A DNA stretch of 64,000 nucleotides from Streptomyces sp. TRM70350 (GCF_019219825.1 NZ_JAHUXH010000003.1:186001-250000), one strand, 5' to 3'. Shown: positions 16,847 to 25,985, counted from the stretch's first letter. The notes: generated by a model from the letters alone, not told the origin. Numbers and translations: made by a program.

Positions 16847-18205
16847 GTGGCAGACCGCACACCCCCGCTCAGCGTCGAGGAGCTGCACGCCCTCGTCGCG
16901 GGCGGTGAGATCGACACCGTCGTCCTGGCCTTCCCCGACATGCAGGGGCGGCTGCAGGGCAAGCGGTTCGCCGCGCGCTTCTTCCTCGACGAGGTGCTGG
17001 AGCACGGCACGGAGGGCTGCAACTACCTCCTCGCCGTCGACACCGAGATGAACACCGTCGACGGCTACGAGATGTCCTCCTGGGACCGCGGGTACGGCGA
17101 CTTCGCCATGCACCCCGACCTGAGCACCCTGCGCCGCGTCCCCTGGAACAAGGGCACCGCCATGGTCGTCGCCGACCTCGCCTGGGCCGACGGCTCCCCG
17201 GTCGTGGCCGCGCCCCGGCAGATCCTGCGCCGCCAGCTTCAGCGCCTCGCCGGACTCGGCCTCACCGCCCAGGTGGGCACCGAGCTGGAGTTCATCGTCT
17301 TCAAGGAAACCTACGAACAGGCCTGGGACGCCGGTTACCGGGGCCTCACCCCGGCCAACCAGTACAACATCGACTACTCGGTCCTCGGCACCGGCCGCAT
17401 CGAGCCCCTGCTGCGCCGCATCCGCAACGAGATGGCCGGCGCCGGTATGACCGTCGAGTCCGCCAAGGGCGAGTGCAACCCCGGCCAGCACGAGATCGCC
17501 TTCCGCTACGCCGAGGCCCTGGTCACCTGCGACCAGCACGCGATCTACAAGACCGGCGCCAAGGAGATCGCCGCCCAGGAGGGCATGTCGATCACCTTCA
17601 TGGCCAAGTACAACGAGCGCGAGGGCAACTCCTGCCACATCCATCTGTCGCTGGCCGACGACCAGGGCCGCAGCGTGATGCCCGGCGACGACGGCATGTC
17701 CGAGGTCATGCGGCACTTCCTCGCCGGGCAGCTCGCCGCGCTGCGGGACTTCTCGCTGCTCTACGCGCCGCACATCAACTCGTACAAGCGTTTCCAGCCG
17801 GGCTCCTTCGCGCCGACCGCCGTCGCCTGGGGGCACGACAACCGCACGTGCGCGCTGCGGGTCGTCGGCCACGGCCGCTCCCTGCGGTTCGAGAACCGGG
17901 TGCCCGGCGGTGACGTCAACCCGCACCTCGCGGTGGCGGGGATGGTGGCGGCGGGCCTGCACGGGATCGAGCAGAAGCTGGAGCTGCCCGAGCCGTGCCC
18001 CGGCAACGCCTACACCGCCGACTTCGCGCACGTGCCGAGCACGCTGCGCGAGGCCGCCGAGCTCTGGGAGAACAGCCCGATCGCCAAGGCGGCCTTCGGC
18101 GGCGAGGTCGTCGCCCACTACCGCAACATGGCGCGGGTCGAGCTGGAGGCCTTCGACGCCGCGGTGACCGACTGGGAGCTGCGCCGCTCCTTCGAACGCA
18201 TGTGA
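16847..18205 (+). CDS. glnA4: GlnA4-like gamma-glutamyl-amine ligase (glutamine synthetase family)
   Basis: A 452-residue glutamine-synthetase-family protein starting at GTG after GAAGGAGG. Metal and ATP motifs are visible: TELEFIVF, GECNPGQHEIAF, GNSCHIHLSL and PGSFAPTAVAWGHDNRTCAL, ending RFENRVPGGDVNPHLAVAG. The N-terminal part (LAFPDMQGRLQGKRFAARFF) differs from true glutamine synthetases and matches the GlnA4/PuuA branch, which ligates glutamate to amines. S. coelicolor GlnA4 is known to make gamma-glutamylethanolamide. It heads an operon with an aldehyde dehydrogenase and a short-chain dehydrogenase, which fits amine catabolism rather than ammonium assimilation. Confidence 0.88.
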   Translation: MADRTPPLSVEELHALVAGGEIDTVVLAFPDMQGRLQGKRFAARFFLDEVLEHGTEGCNYLLAVDTEMNTVDGYEMSSWDRGYGDFAMHPDLSTLRRVPWNKGTAMVVADLAWADGSPVVAAPRQILRRQLQRLAGLGLTAQVGTELEFIVFKETYEQAWDAGYRGLTPANQYNIDYSVLGTGRIEPLLRRIRNEMAGAGMTVESAKGECNPGQHEIAFRYAEALVTCDQHAIYKTGAKEIAAQEGMSITFMAKYNEREGNSCHIHLSLADDQGRSVMPGDDGMSEVMRHFLAGQLAALRDFSLLYAPHINSYKRFQPGSFAPTAVAWGHDNRTCALRVVGHGRSLRFENRVPGGDVNPHLAVAGMVAAGLHGIEQKLELPEPCPGNAYTADFAHVPSTLREAAELWENSPIAKAAFGGEVVAHYRNMARVELEAFDAAVTDWELRRSFERM

Positions 18206-18213
18206 GGCCCTTC

Positions 18214-19587
18214 TTGTCCGACCAGCTCCAGGTACTGAACCCGGCGACCGAGGAGGTCGTCGCCACGATCCCGGCGGCGTCCGAGGCCGACGTCCACGTG
18301 GCGGTCGTACGCGCCACCCGCGCGCAGGCCGACTGGGCCGCCCTCGCCCCCGCCGACCGCGCCCGGCTGCTGCGCCGCTTCGCGGTCACCGTCGACGAAC
18401 ACCTCGAAGAACTCGCGCAACTGGAGGTCCGTGAGGCCGGGCACACAGTCGGCAACGCCCGCTGGGAGGCGGGCAACGTCCGCGACCTGCTGGACTACGC
18501 GGCCGGGGGAGTGGAGCGGCTCACCGGCCGTCAGATCCCGGTCCCGGGCGGCCTCGACGTCACGATCCTCGAACCGCTCGGCGTCGTCGGCGTCATCGCA
18601 CCCTGGAACTTCCCGATGCCGATCGCGGCCTGGGGCACGGCTCCGGCGCTCGCGGCCGGCAACGCGGTGATCCTCAAGCCCGCCGAGACGACTCCGCTGA
18701 CGGCACTCCGCCTCGCCGAACTCGCCCAGGAGGCAGGGCTTCCCGAAGGCCTGTTCCAGGTGCTCCCCGGCCGCGGTCCCGTCGCGGGCAACGCGCTGGT
18801 CGAGCACCCGGGCGTCGCGAAGATCGTCTTCACCGGGTCAACGGCTGTGGGCAAACGGGTGTTGGCGAAGGGTTCGGAGCTTCTCAAGCGCGTCACCCTC
18901 GAACTCGGCGGCAAGAGCCCCAACATCGTCTTCGCCGACGCCGACCTCGAAGCCGCCGCGGCCGCCGCACCCATGTCCTTCCTCGACAACTCCGGCCAGG
19001 ACTGCTGCGCCCGCACCCGCATCCTCGTACAGCGGACGGCGTACGACCGCTTCCTGGAGCTGCTGAGCCCGGCGATCGAGGCCGTGCGCGTCGGCGACCC
19101 ATCGGACGAGACCACCGACATGGGCCCGCTGATCTCCAGAACCCAGCTGGACCGCGTCCGCTCGTTCGTCGACCCGGACGCCCCCGGCATCCGCGGCAAG
19201 GCCCCCGAGGGCCCCGGCTTCTGGTTCCCGCCCACCGTCCTCACCGGTGTCAGCCCGGTGGCGCGCGTGGCCGTCGAGGAGGTCTTCGGCCCCGTCGCCG
19301 TCGTCCTGCCCTTCGACGACGAGGCCGACGCGATCCGCCTCGCCAACGCCACCGACTACGGCCTCTCCGGCTCCATCTGGACCCGGGACGTCGGCCGCGC
19401 GCTGCGTGTCTCGCAGGCCGTCCGGGCGGGCAACCTGTCCGTCAACTCCCACTCCAGCGTGCGCTACTGGACCCCGTTCGGCGGCTTCAAGCAGTCCGGC
19501 ATCGGCCGCGAGCTGGGACCGGACGCGCTCGCCGCGTTCACCGAGACCAAGAACGTCTTCATCAGCACGGAAGGCCCCGCACAGTGA
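18214..19587 (+). CDS. Aldehyde dehydrogenase of the gamma-glutamylation operon
   Basis: A 457-residue NAD(P)-dependent aldehyde dehydrogenase. Motifs: PWNFPMPIAAWG (cofactor), FTGSTAVGKRV, LELGGKSPN (general base Glu), SGQDCCARTR (nucleophile Cys) and EVFGPVAVVLPF. The start TTG at 18214 is chosen because the conserved frame begins SDQLQVLNPATEEVV there, with GAGG 7 nt upstream, 8 nt after the ligase stop. It most likely oxidises a gamma-glutamyl-aminoaldehyde to the acid. Its stop overlaps the next start (GTGA). Confidence 0.9.
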   Translation: MSDQLQVLNPATEEVVATIPAASEADVHVAVVRATRAQADWAALAPADRARLLRRFAVTVDEHLEELAQLEVREAGHTVGNARWEAGNVRDLLDYAAGGVERLTGRQIPVPGGLDVTILEPLGVVGVIAPWNFPMPIAAWGTAPALAAGNAVILKPAETTPLTALRLAELAQEAGLPEGLFQVLPGRGPVAGNALVEHPGVAKIVFTGSTAVGKRVLAKGSELLKRVTLELGGKSPNIVFADADLEAAAAAAPMSFLDNSGQDCCARTRILVQRTAYDRFLELLSPAIEAVRVGDPSDETTDMGPLISRTQLDRVRSFVDPDAPGIRGKAPEGPGFWFPPTVLTGVSPVARVAVEEVFGPVAVVLPFDDEADAIRLANATDYGLSGSIWTRDVGRALRVSQAVRAGNLSVNSHSSVRYWTPFGGFKQSGIGRELGPDALAAFTETKNVFISTEGPAQ

Positions 19588-20375
19588 CCGAAGCACCCCA
19601 GGAAGCCGTCTGCCGCCGCCTCGTCGGCCGTACCGCCGTCGTCACCGGAGCCGGCAGCGGCATCGGTCTCGCCTCCGCCCGCCGGCTCGCCTCCGAGGGC
19701 GCGCACGTCGTCTGCGGTGACGTCGACGAGACGCGCGGCAAGGCGGCCGCCGAAGAGGTCGGCGGGATCTTCGTCAACGTCGACGTCACCGACCCGGAGC
19801 AGGTCGAGGCGCTGTTCCGGACGGCGTACGAGACGTACGGCAGCGTCGACATCGCCTTCAACAACGCCGGCATCTCCCCGCCCGACGACGACTCCATCCT
19901 GGAGACCGGCCTGGAGGCCTGGAAGCGCGTCCAGGAGGTCAACCTCACCTCCGTCTACCTGTGCTGCAAGGCCGCCATCCCCTACATGCGCCGCCAGGGC
20001 AAGGGCTCCATCATCAACACCGCGTCCTTCGTGGCCCGGATGGGCGCGGCCACCTCGCAGATCTCGTACACCGCGTCCAAGGGCGGCGTCCTCGCCCTGT
20101 CCCGCGAACTCGGCGTGCAGTTCGCCCGCGAGGGCATCCGCGTCAACGCGCTCTGCCCCGGCCCGGTCAACACGCCGCTGCTGCAGGAGCTGTTCGCCAA
20201 GGACCCGGAGCGCGCCGCGCGCCGCCTGGTGCACATCCCGCTCGGCCGGTTCGCCGAGGCCGACGAGATCGCCGCCGCCGTCGCGTTCCTCGCCAGCGAC
20301 GACTCCTCCTTCGTCAACGCCACCGACTTCCTGGTGGACGGGGGCATCTCCGGGGCGTACGTCACGCCGCTGTAG
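19584..20375 (+). CDS. Short-chain dehydrogenase/reductase (alcohol-oxidising step)
   Basis: A 263-residue classical SDR enzyme. TGAGSGIG binds the dinucleotide, FNNAG is the structural motif, and the catalytic Tyr/Lys are in SYTASKGG. DVDE after the second strand suggests NAD(H) preference. GTG overlaps the aldehyde dehydrogenase stop by 4 nt. In a route starting from ethanolamine, gamma-glutamylethanolamide carries a primary alcohol, and this enzyme would make the aldehyde for the neighbour to oxidise. It could equally be annotated as a 3-oxoacyl reductase; the context argues for the catabolic role. Confidence 0.88.
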   Translation: MTEAPQEAVCRRLVGRTAVVTGAGSGIGLASARRLASEGAHVVCGDVDETRGKAAAEEVGGIFVNVDVTDPEQVEALFRTAYETYGSVDIAFNNAGISPPDDDSILETGLEAWKRVQEVNLTSVYLCCKAAIPYMRRQGKGSIINTASFVARMGAATSQISYTASKGGVLALSRELGVQFAREGIRVNALCPGPVNTPLLQELFAKDPERAARRLVHIPLGRFAEADEIAAAVAFLASDDSSFVNATDFLVDGGISGAYVTPL

Positions 20376-20422
20376 AAGCCTGTGGAACCCCGTGGACATC
20401 CGCCTACAGTGCGGGGGTGAGC

Positions 20423-21319
20423 ATGACACCCCCGCCCGGCTGGTACCGCGATCCGTCCGCCCCGCACGTCGAGCGCTGGTGGGACGGCACGGCCTGGACC
20501 GAGCACCGGCGCCCGCCCGAGCCGCCCGGCCCGCCCTCCCCGGCCGTCGGCGGCGCCGCATCGTCCCCGCGCGCGAGGATCGTCGCCCTCACCGCCGCAG
20601 GGGCGCTCCTGGTGGCCGCCCTCGTCACAGGTGCGGTCGTCCTCAGCCCCGACGACGACAACGGCGGCGGCCCGCAGGCGAACACCGCCCCGCCGAGCAC
20701 CACGCCCACAGCGGCCCCCACCACCTCCCCGGCACCCTCGCCCGACGACCCGACCGTCGTCGTCGACGAACTCAACGGCATCACGCTGCCGTTGCTCGAC
20801 GGCTGGGTCCGGCCCGAGAACATCAGCGTGGACAACGTCATGATGACCACCGACGGGACGTACGACTGCCCGGGCGACGCCGGAATCTGCCGACACGGCC
20901 TGGTCATCTCCCGCACGGCCACCGACACCGACGAGACGTCCCCGGAGGCCCTCGCCAAGGCGGACATCGCGGACGCCGCCGACGAGGCCTACGACCGTGA
21001 CCTCGTCGGCCGGCGCCCCTACGGCGGCATCGAGTCGCACCAGGTCGTCAGGTCCGGGCCGGTCGCGGTGGCGGGCCGCGCCGGGTACTTCGTGCGCTGG
21101 CGGGTCGACACCGCCGAGGGGCCCGGCGGTTATGTGCAGTCCCTCGCCTTCCACTCCAGCGTGGGAACCGAGGCACCGGTCATCGTGCGCTATGTGTTCG
21201 ACGCCGGTCCGGACGGGCCGCCGCTCGCCGACATGGACCGCATCACCGACGGCATCCGGCCGGTCGGCGACGCGGACACCGGCGGCGGGGTGGGCGCCAG
21301 TGTCGGCCCGACCGGCTGA
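20423..21319 (+). CDS. DUF2510 membrane-anchored protein of unknown function
   Basis: A 298-residue protein. The N-terminal TPPPGWYRDPSAPHVERWWD and following GTAWTEHR is a DUF2510 domain, a short Trp-rich motif common in actinobacterial membrane proteins. A membrane helix follows at about 50-75 (IVALTAAGALLVAALVTGAV), then a Pro/Thr-rich linker and an extracytoplasmic domain of about 180 residues with two cysteines (TYDCPGDAGICRHG). A GTG 6 nt upstream (20417) is an alternative start. It begins 47 nt after the dehydrogenase, possibly in the same transcript, but no link to that pathway is visible. Confidence 0.8.
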   Translation: MTPPPGWYRDPSAPHVERWWDGTAWTEHRRPPEPPGPPSPAVGGAASSPRARIVALTAAGALLVAALVTGAVVLSPDDDNGGGPQANTAPPSTTPTAAPTTSPAPSPDDPTVVVDELNGITLPLLDGWVRPENISVDNVMMTTDGTYDCPGDAGICRHGLVISRTATDTDETSPEALAKADIADAADEAYDRDLVGRRPYGGIESHQVVRSGPVAVAGRAGYFVRWRVDTAEGPGGYVQSLAFHSSVGTEAPVIVRYVFDAGPDGPPLADMDRITDGIRPVGDADTGGGVGASVGPTG

Positions 21320-21323
21320 CCGG

Positions 21324-22526
21324 TCAGAGGAACGTGCGGCCCTCCCCGCGATACGTCGGCACGGTCGCCGTCACCCGGTCCCCCTCGACCAGATGCAGCG
21401 TGTCGAACCGCTCGCACAGCTCACCGGCCTTCGCGTGCCGGAACCACACCTTGTCGCCGATCAGCAGGTCGTCGGCCGGGGAGCCCAGCAGCGGCGTCTG
21501 CACCTCACCGGCGCCCTCCTGGGGGTCGTACCGCAACCCATCCGGGAGATACGGCACCGGCAGCCGGTCCACCCCGGCCGCGCCGGACGCCGGATAGCCG
21601 CCGCCGAGGACGGTCACCACCCCGACGCCGGGCCTGCGCACCACCGGCTGCGCGAACAGCGCCGCCGGACGCCCGCTGAACGACGTGTAGTTGTCGAACA
21701 GCCGCGGCACGTACAGCCCCGACCCGGCGCCGATCTCGGTGACCGCGTCCTCCGCGGCGGTGTGCTGCACACTGCCCGTACCGCCGCCGTTGACGAACCG
21801 AAGCCCCGGCACCACGGCCCGCACCGCACGCACCACGGCCGCGCGCCGCTCCGCCAGCTCCCGCCGGGCCGCCGCCTGCATCAGCCGCACCGCCCGCGAG
21901 CGCACCGGCCGTCCCGCGATCGCGTCCCCGACACCGGCGATGTGCCCCTCGTACGCCATGATCCCCACGACCTCGAACCCCGGCCGCCGGACCACCAACC
22001 GGGCCATGTCGGCGACATCGGCGGGGGAGTGCAGCGGCGAGCGGCGGGCCCCGACGCGCACCCGCCCGCCGAGCAGCTTCAGAGAGGTGTCCAACTCCAG
22101 GCAGACCCGCACGACTTCACGGCCGCCGTCCCGCGCCCCGTCGATGAAGGCCAGCTGGGCGGGGTCGTCGACCATCACCGTGACGGCGGCGGCGAGCTTG
22201 GGGTCGGAGGTGAGTTCGGCGAAGCCCGTCCGGTCGGCCGACGGATAGGCGAGGAGGACGTCCTCGAAACCGGAGCGGGCCAGCCACAGGGACTCGGCGA
22301 GCGTGAACGACATGATCCCCGCGAAGCCGTCCCTGGCCAGGACACGCTCCAGCAGGGCACGGCAGCGTACGGACTTGCTGGCGACGCGGATCGGCTTCCC
22401 GCCCGCGCGGCGGACCATGTCGTCCGCGTTGGCGTCGAAGGCGTCCAGGTCCACGATCGCAACAGGGGCGTCGAGATGGGCGGTGGCCCGGTCGTAACGG
22501 GCCCGGTCGGCGGCGCGCGCAGTCAT
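21324..22526 (-). CDS. PLP-dependent amino acid deaminase/aldolase (alanine racemase-like fold)
   Basis: A 400-residue fold-type III PLP enzyme. The N-terminal APVAIVDLDAFDANADDMVR and KPIRVASKSVRC (PLP lysine in SKSVR) place it with D-threonine aldolase/D-serine dehydratase-like proteins rather than alanine racemase itself. VRVCLELDTSLKLLGGRVRV and the C-terminal LLIGDKVWFRHAKAGELCERF region (His/Cys metal ligands) agree with this. The frame is open far upstream, but homology begins at the ATG 22526. It probably acts on D-amino acids in the cytoplasm; the exact reaction is not fixed. Convergent with the DUF2510 gene. Confidence 0.82.
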   Translation of the reverse strand: MTARAADRARYDRATAHLDAPVAIVDLDAFDANADDMVRRAGGKPIRVASKSVRCRALLERVLARDGFAGIMSFTLAESLWLARSGFEDVLLAYPSADRTGFAELTSDPKLAAAVTVMVDDPAQLAFIDGARDGGREVVRVCLELDTSLKLLGGRVRVGARRSPLHSPADVADMARLVVRRPGFEVVGIMAYEGHIAGVGDAIAGRPVRSRAVRLMQAAARRELAERRAAVVRAVRAVVPGLRFVNGGGTGSVQHTAAEDAVTEIGAGSGLYVPRLFDNYTSFSGRPAALFAQPVVRRPGVGVVTVLGGGYPASGAAGVDRLPVPYLPDGLRYDPQEGAGEVQTPLLGSPADDLLIGDKVWFRHAKAGELCERFDTLHLVEGDRVTATVPTYRGEGRTFL

Positions 22527-22706
22527 GAACGAAGCCTGCCAGACAGGATTACCGCAGGGTAGGGGGATGTTCCGGGCAGATGCCCCGGGCTTGTGGACTG
22601 GTTCCCGCATCGGCGGGAGCAACCCGTAGAGTGACGCGCACGCACGGAGGAACGACGGCGCCCGCGTACGAGGAGACGGGCACGGGCGCGAGGAAACGGG
22701 GGGTGC

Positions 22707-24053
22707 ATGAGCACGGAAGCACAGCACACCCCGACGCCTCCCCGCCCGGCGCAGCCGCCGAAGGCCGCGCAGGGGAACGCCGATCGGCCCGCGAAGGACG
22801 GTGAGCGGCAGACACCGGCGGAGCGGGAGAGGGACCGCGGCTCGTCGTCGCCCGGCAACGGCACCCGCTTCCCGGCCCTCCGTGCCCCGCACAGTCAGGA
22901 CACCGGCCCACTCATCCCACCCCCGCCCCCCGCCTCGGCCCGCTTTCCGGACACCCCGCCGCGCCCGTCCCGGCGCCCGACGCCGCCCGGACGCCCCGCA
23001 GCCACCCCGCGGACGCCCGCCCAGAGCGTCGTACCCCCGCGTCCGAGTCACCGCCCCGCCGCGGCACCCGCCGAGAACCCCGCGGAGACCACCCGGCGCC
23101 TGCGCCCCATGCCCGCGGAGACCCGGCGCATCCCCATCACCGCCTCGCTGGAGTCCACCACCCCCGTGACCCCCCACCCCGCCCACTCCTGGAGCGCCCC
23201 GCACACGTCCGGTGGGACGTTCGGCTCGGGGCGGCCCGTGGTCACCTTCGGCGAGCCCGAGGCGTTCGACGACCACGCGCGGCCCGGCATGTCCGGCGCG
23301 CTGGTCCGGCGGCGCACCCTCGCGGCAGCCGTCTGCCTCGTCCTCGGGGCCGGGCTCATCGGCGGTGCGGTGGCCGGGAGTTGGCTCGCCGGGGGATCCG
23401 GGGAGGGCGGCGAGCGCGGGGCCTTCGCGGCCGCCGGGAGCCTGTGGCACAGCGTGCCGGTCGACCAGCTGTTCCCGCCCACCGTGCAGGGCCGTGGCGC
23501 CGGGCCCGGCCGAGCCGACCGGATCTGGACGCGGATCGCCGTCGCCCCGGACAGCGGCTGCGCCGACGCCTTCGACCCGCTGCTGCGCCGGGCGCTCGCC
23601 CCGGTCGGCTGCGAGCGCCTGCTGCGCGCCACCTACACCGACGCCACCCAGAGCTACGTCACCACCGTCGGCCTGCTCTTCACCAAGGCCGACGCCACCG
23701 GGATGCGCTCGTTGGACGCCCGCTTCGAGAAGGAGGGCCTGGGCCGGCGCACCGACCTGATGCCCCGCCCGTACGCCGCGAAAGACACCGTCGCCGCGGA
23801 CTTCGGGGACGAGCAGCGGGCCTCCTGGACGGTCTCCGTGCTCACCGACGCCCCGGTCGTCGTGTACGCCGTCTCCGGCTGGGCCGACGCCCGGACCGTC
23901 GACGAGCCGCAGCCCGCCGCGGAGGCGATGCGTTCGGGCGCCACCACCGCCGTCGCCCAGGCGGGCCTCGGGCACGAGGCGAAGGGCCTCGCCGACCGCG
24001 TGGAACGCAGCCTGCGCAAGTCCGTCACCTCGTCCTCGGAACAGCCCTCATGA
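22707..24053 (+). CDS. Proline-rich single-pass membrane protein, mycosin partner
   Basis: A 448-residue protein not matched to a named family. Residues 1-200 are Pro/Arg/Thr-rich and probably disordered in the cytoplasm. A membrane helix spans about 204-227 (LAAAVCLVLGAGLIGGAVAG). The extracytoplasmic domain of ~220 residues includes two cysteines in SGCADAFDPLL and VGCERLLRATYTDATQSYV. Its stop overlaps the start of the protease gene in ATGA, so the two products are made together. I infer it works with, or is a target of, the protease; this is context only. Confidence 0.75.
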   Translation: MSTEAQHTPTPPRPAQPPKAAQGNADRPAKDGERQTPAERERDRGSSSPGNGTRFPALRAPHSQDTGPLIPPPPPASARFPDTPPRPSRRPTPPGRPAATPRTPAQSVVPPRPSHRPAAAPAENPAETTRRLRPMPAETRRIPITASLESTTPVTPHPAHSWSAPHTSGGTFGSGRPVVTFGEPEAFDDHARPGMSGALVRRRTLAAAVCLVLGAGLIGGAVAGSWLAGGSGEGGERGAFAAAGSLWHSVPVDQLFPPTVQGRGAGPGRADRIWTRIAVAPDSGCADAFDPLLRRALAPVGCERLLRATYTDATQSYVTTVGLLFTKADATGMRSLDARFEKEGLGRRTDLMPRPYAAKDTVAADFGDEQRASWTVSVLTDAPVVVYAVSGWADARTVDEPQPAAEAMRSGATTAVAQAGLGHEAKGLADRVERSLRKSVTSSSEQPS

Positions 24054-25222
24054 AGCCCACGACCCGCAGGGCAGCACTGCTCAGCGTCCTGCTCGCCGCC
24101 TCCGTCGCCCTGGTCCCGCCCACCGCCGCGCACGCCGACGGCATCCGCGCCCAGCAGTGGGCGCTGCAGGCCCTGCACACCGAGGAGGCCTGGCAGACCA
24201 CCAAGGGCGCGGGCGTCACCGTCGCCGTCCTGGACACCGGCGTCGACGACGAGCATCCCGACCTGGCCGGCAACGTCCTGCCCACCAAGGACATGGTCGG
24301 CTTCGGCGCCGGCCGCGGAGACCGGGCGTGGGCCCGGCACGGCACCGCCATGGCCGGGATCATCGCCGGACACGGCCACGGCGTCGGCAACTCCGAAGGC
24401 GTCATGGGCATCGCGCCGGAGGCGAAGATCATCCCCGTCCGCGTCATTTTGGAGGACGGCGACCCGGCCCGCGCCAAGGCCCGCAAGACCCGCGGCAACG
24501 CCCTCGCCGACGGCATCCGCTGGGCCGCCGACCAAGGCGCCGACGTCATCAACCTCTCCCTCGGCGACGACTCCGCCTCCGCGCACCCAGAACCCGCCGA
24601 GGACGAGGCCGTCCAGTACGCCCTGAAGAAGGGCTCGGTCGTGGTCGCCTCGGCCGGCAACGGCGGCGAGAAGGGCGACCACATCTCCTACCCGGCCGCC
24701 TACCCGGGCGTGATCGCCGCGACCGCCGTCGACAAGTTCGGCACCCGAGCCTCCTTCTCCACCCGCCGCTGGTACGCCACGGTCAGCGCCCCCGGCGTCG
24801 ACGTCGTGATCGCCGACCCCGACCGCAAGTACTACGAGGGCTGGGGCACCAGCGCGGCCGCCGCCTTCGTCTCCGGCGCCGTCGCCCTCGTCAGGGCCGC
24901 CCACCCCGGCCTGACCCCGGCCCAGATCAAACGGCTCCTGGAGGACACCGCCCGCGACGCCCCGGCCGACGGCCGCGACGACTCCCGCGGCTTCGGCTTC
25001 GTCGACCCCGCCGCCGCCATCGAGGAGGCCGGGCGCCTCAAGCCCGAGGGCCTGCGCTCGGCGTCGTACGGCGAGAAGTACTTCGGCCCCGGCCCCGACA
25101 CCGCCCGCTCCGACGACGACACCGCGAGCTGGGCGGCCCCCCTCGCCGGCAGCGTGGGCGGCGTACTGCTGGTGGCGGCGGTGGTGCTGTGGCGGGCCCG
25201 CCGGGAGTACGACGGCTTCTGA
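24050..25222 (+). CDS. Mycosin-like S8 serine protease
   Basis: A 390-residue subtilisin-family protease. There is a Sec signal peptide (about 1-32, cleaving after AAHA), catalytic Asp in VAVLDTGVDDEHPDL, His in RHGTAMAGIIAGHG and Ser in GWGTSAAAAFVSGAVAL, and a C-terminal membrane helix followed by RARREYDGF. This build (signal peptide, S8 domain, C-terminal anchor) is that of mycosins of type VII secretion. No ESX core component is in the window, so it may belong to an orphan or distant system. It is coupled to the preceding membrane protein. A copy of the dispersed repeat follows. Confidence 0.88.
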   Translation: MKPTTRRAALLSVLLAASVALVPPTAAHADGIRAQQWALQALHTEEAWQTTKGAGVTVAVLDTGVDDEHPDLAGNVLPTKDMVGFGAGRGDRAWARHGTAMAGIIAGHGHGVGNSEGVMGIAPEAKIIPVRVILEDGDPARAKARKTRGNALADGIRWAADQGADVINLSLGDDSASAHPEPAEDEAVQYALKKGSVVVASAGNGGEKGDHISYPAAYPGVIAATAVDKFGTRASFSTRRWYATVSAPGVDVVIADPDRKYYEGWGTSAAAAFVSGAVALVRAAHPGLTPAQIKRLLEDTARDAPADGRDDSRGFGFVDPAAAIEEAGRLKPEGLRSASYGEKYFGPGPDTARSDDDTASWAAPLAGSVGGVLLVAAVVLWRARREYDGF

Positions 25223-25240
25223 GCGGGTCCGGCAGCGCCC

Positions 25241-25273
25241 TGCAGGGGGCGGGCAACTGCGCGACCAGCCACG
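25241..25273 (+). repeat. Dispersed ~35-bp intergenic repeat, copy 3
   Basis: A diverged copy: GGGGGCGGGCAACTGCGCGA then CCAGCCACGA, directly after the mycosin gene. Confidence 0.65.
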
Positions 25274-25409
25274 ACGGCCCCGCAGACGATCGACGGCCCG
25301 TCGCGGCACTCCCCGCGGCCGCTCGGCGCGGCCTCCCAACGGCCGTTCCCTCTTCCGCGTACCCGGACGTCACCGCACGACCTCCCACCGACCGACGCCC
25401 GCGACCGCC

Positions 25410-25985
25410 CCCTCGCCGCTGACCCCCGACACGGCCGCCCGCGCCGCCGCCTCGACGGGCTGGTTGGGGTTGCGGATGCGGTGGCTGGGGTCGTCTGGCC
25501 GGTGAAGGCGGTCACGGCCGCCCGCGCCGCCCGCCTCGACGGGCTGGCTGGGGGTTGCGGATGCGGTGGTTGAGGCCGCTCGGCCGGTGATGACGGTCAC
25601 GGCCGCCCGCGCCGCGGCCTCGACGGGCTGGTTGGGGGTTGCGGATGCGGTGGTTGAGGCCGCTCGGCCGGTGATGACGGTCACGGCCGCCCGCGCCGCG
25701 GCCTCGACGGGCTGGTTGGGGGTTGCGGATGCGGTGGTTGGGGTCGTCTGGTCGGTGAAGGCGGTCACGGCCGTCCGCGCCGCCCGCCTCGACGGGCTGG
25801 CTGGGGGTTGCGGATGCGGTGGTTGAGGTCGTCTGGCCGGTGAAGGCAGACATGGTCCGCCGTGGCCGGGCCGTCGGCGCCAGCTCGCTGCGGCGCCTCG
25901 ACCGGCTGGCCGACGGTCGCGGATGCCGTGGCTGAGGCCGCCTCGCCGCTGACCCCCGACACGGCCGCCCGTGCCGCCGCCTCGA
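25410..25985. repeat. 84-bp tandem repeat array (28-codon unit) at the 3' end of the serine hydrolase gene
   Basis: The marker CCTCGAC(G/C)GGCTGG recurs at 25450, 25534, 25618, 25702, 25787 and 25896, with the related CCTCGACCAG at 25980; steps are 84, 84, 84, 85, 109 and 84 bp. A partial unit lies at 25410-25449. Read on the minus strand each unit encodes about 28 residues of the type VEAAARAAVTVITGRAASTT plus ASATPNQP. The units at 25534-25786 are nearly identical. The 85- and 109-bp steps break the 3-base phase. The array begins inside the coding end of the serine hydrolase and runs beyond its present stop. Confidence 0.9.

Noticed and set aside
16847..18205. Primary glutamine synthetase
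   Set aside because: The N-terminal region and the operon context (two dehydrogenases, divergent C26 hydrolase) fit the GlnA4/PuuA-type ligases and not nitrogen assimilation.
25410..25985. CRISPR or mobile element in the 84-bp array
   Set aside because: Contiguous whole-unit repeats in coding phase with no spacers, no terminal inverted repeats, and no transposase.
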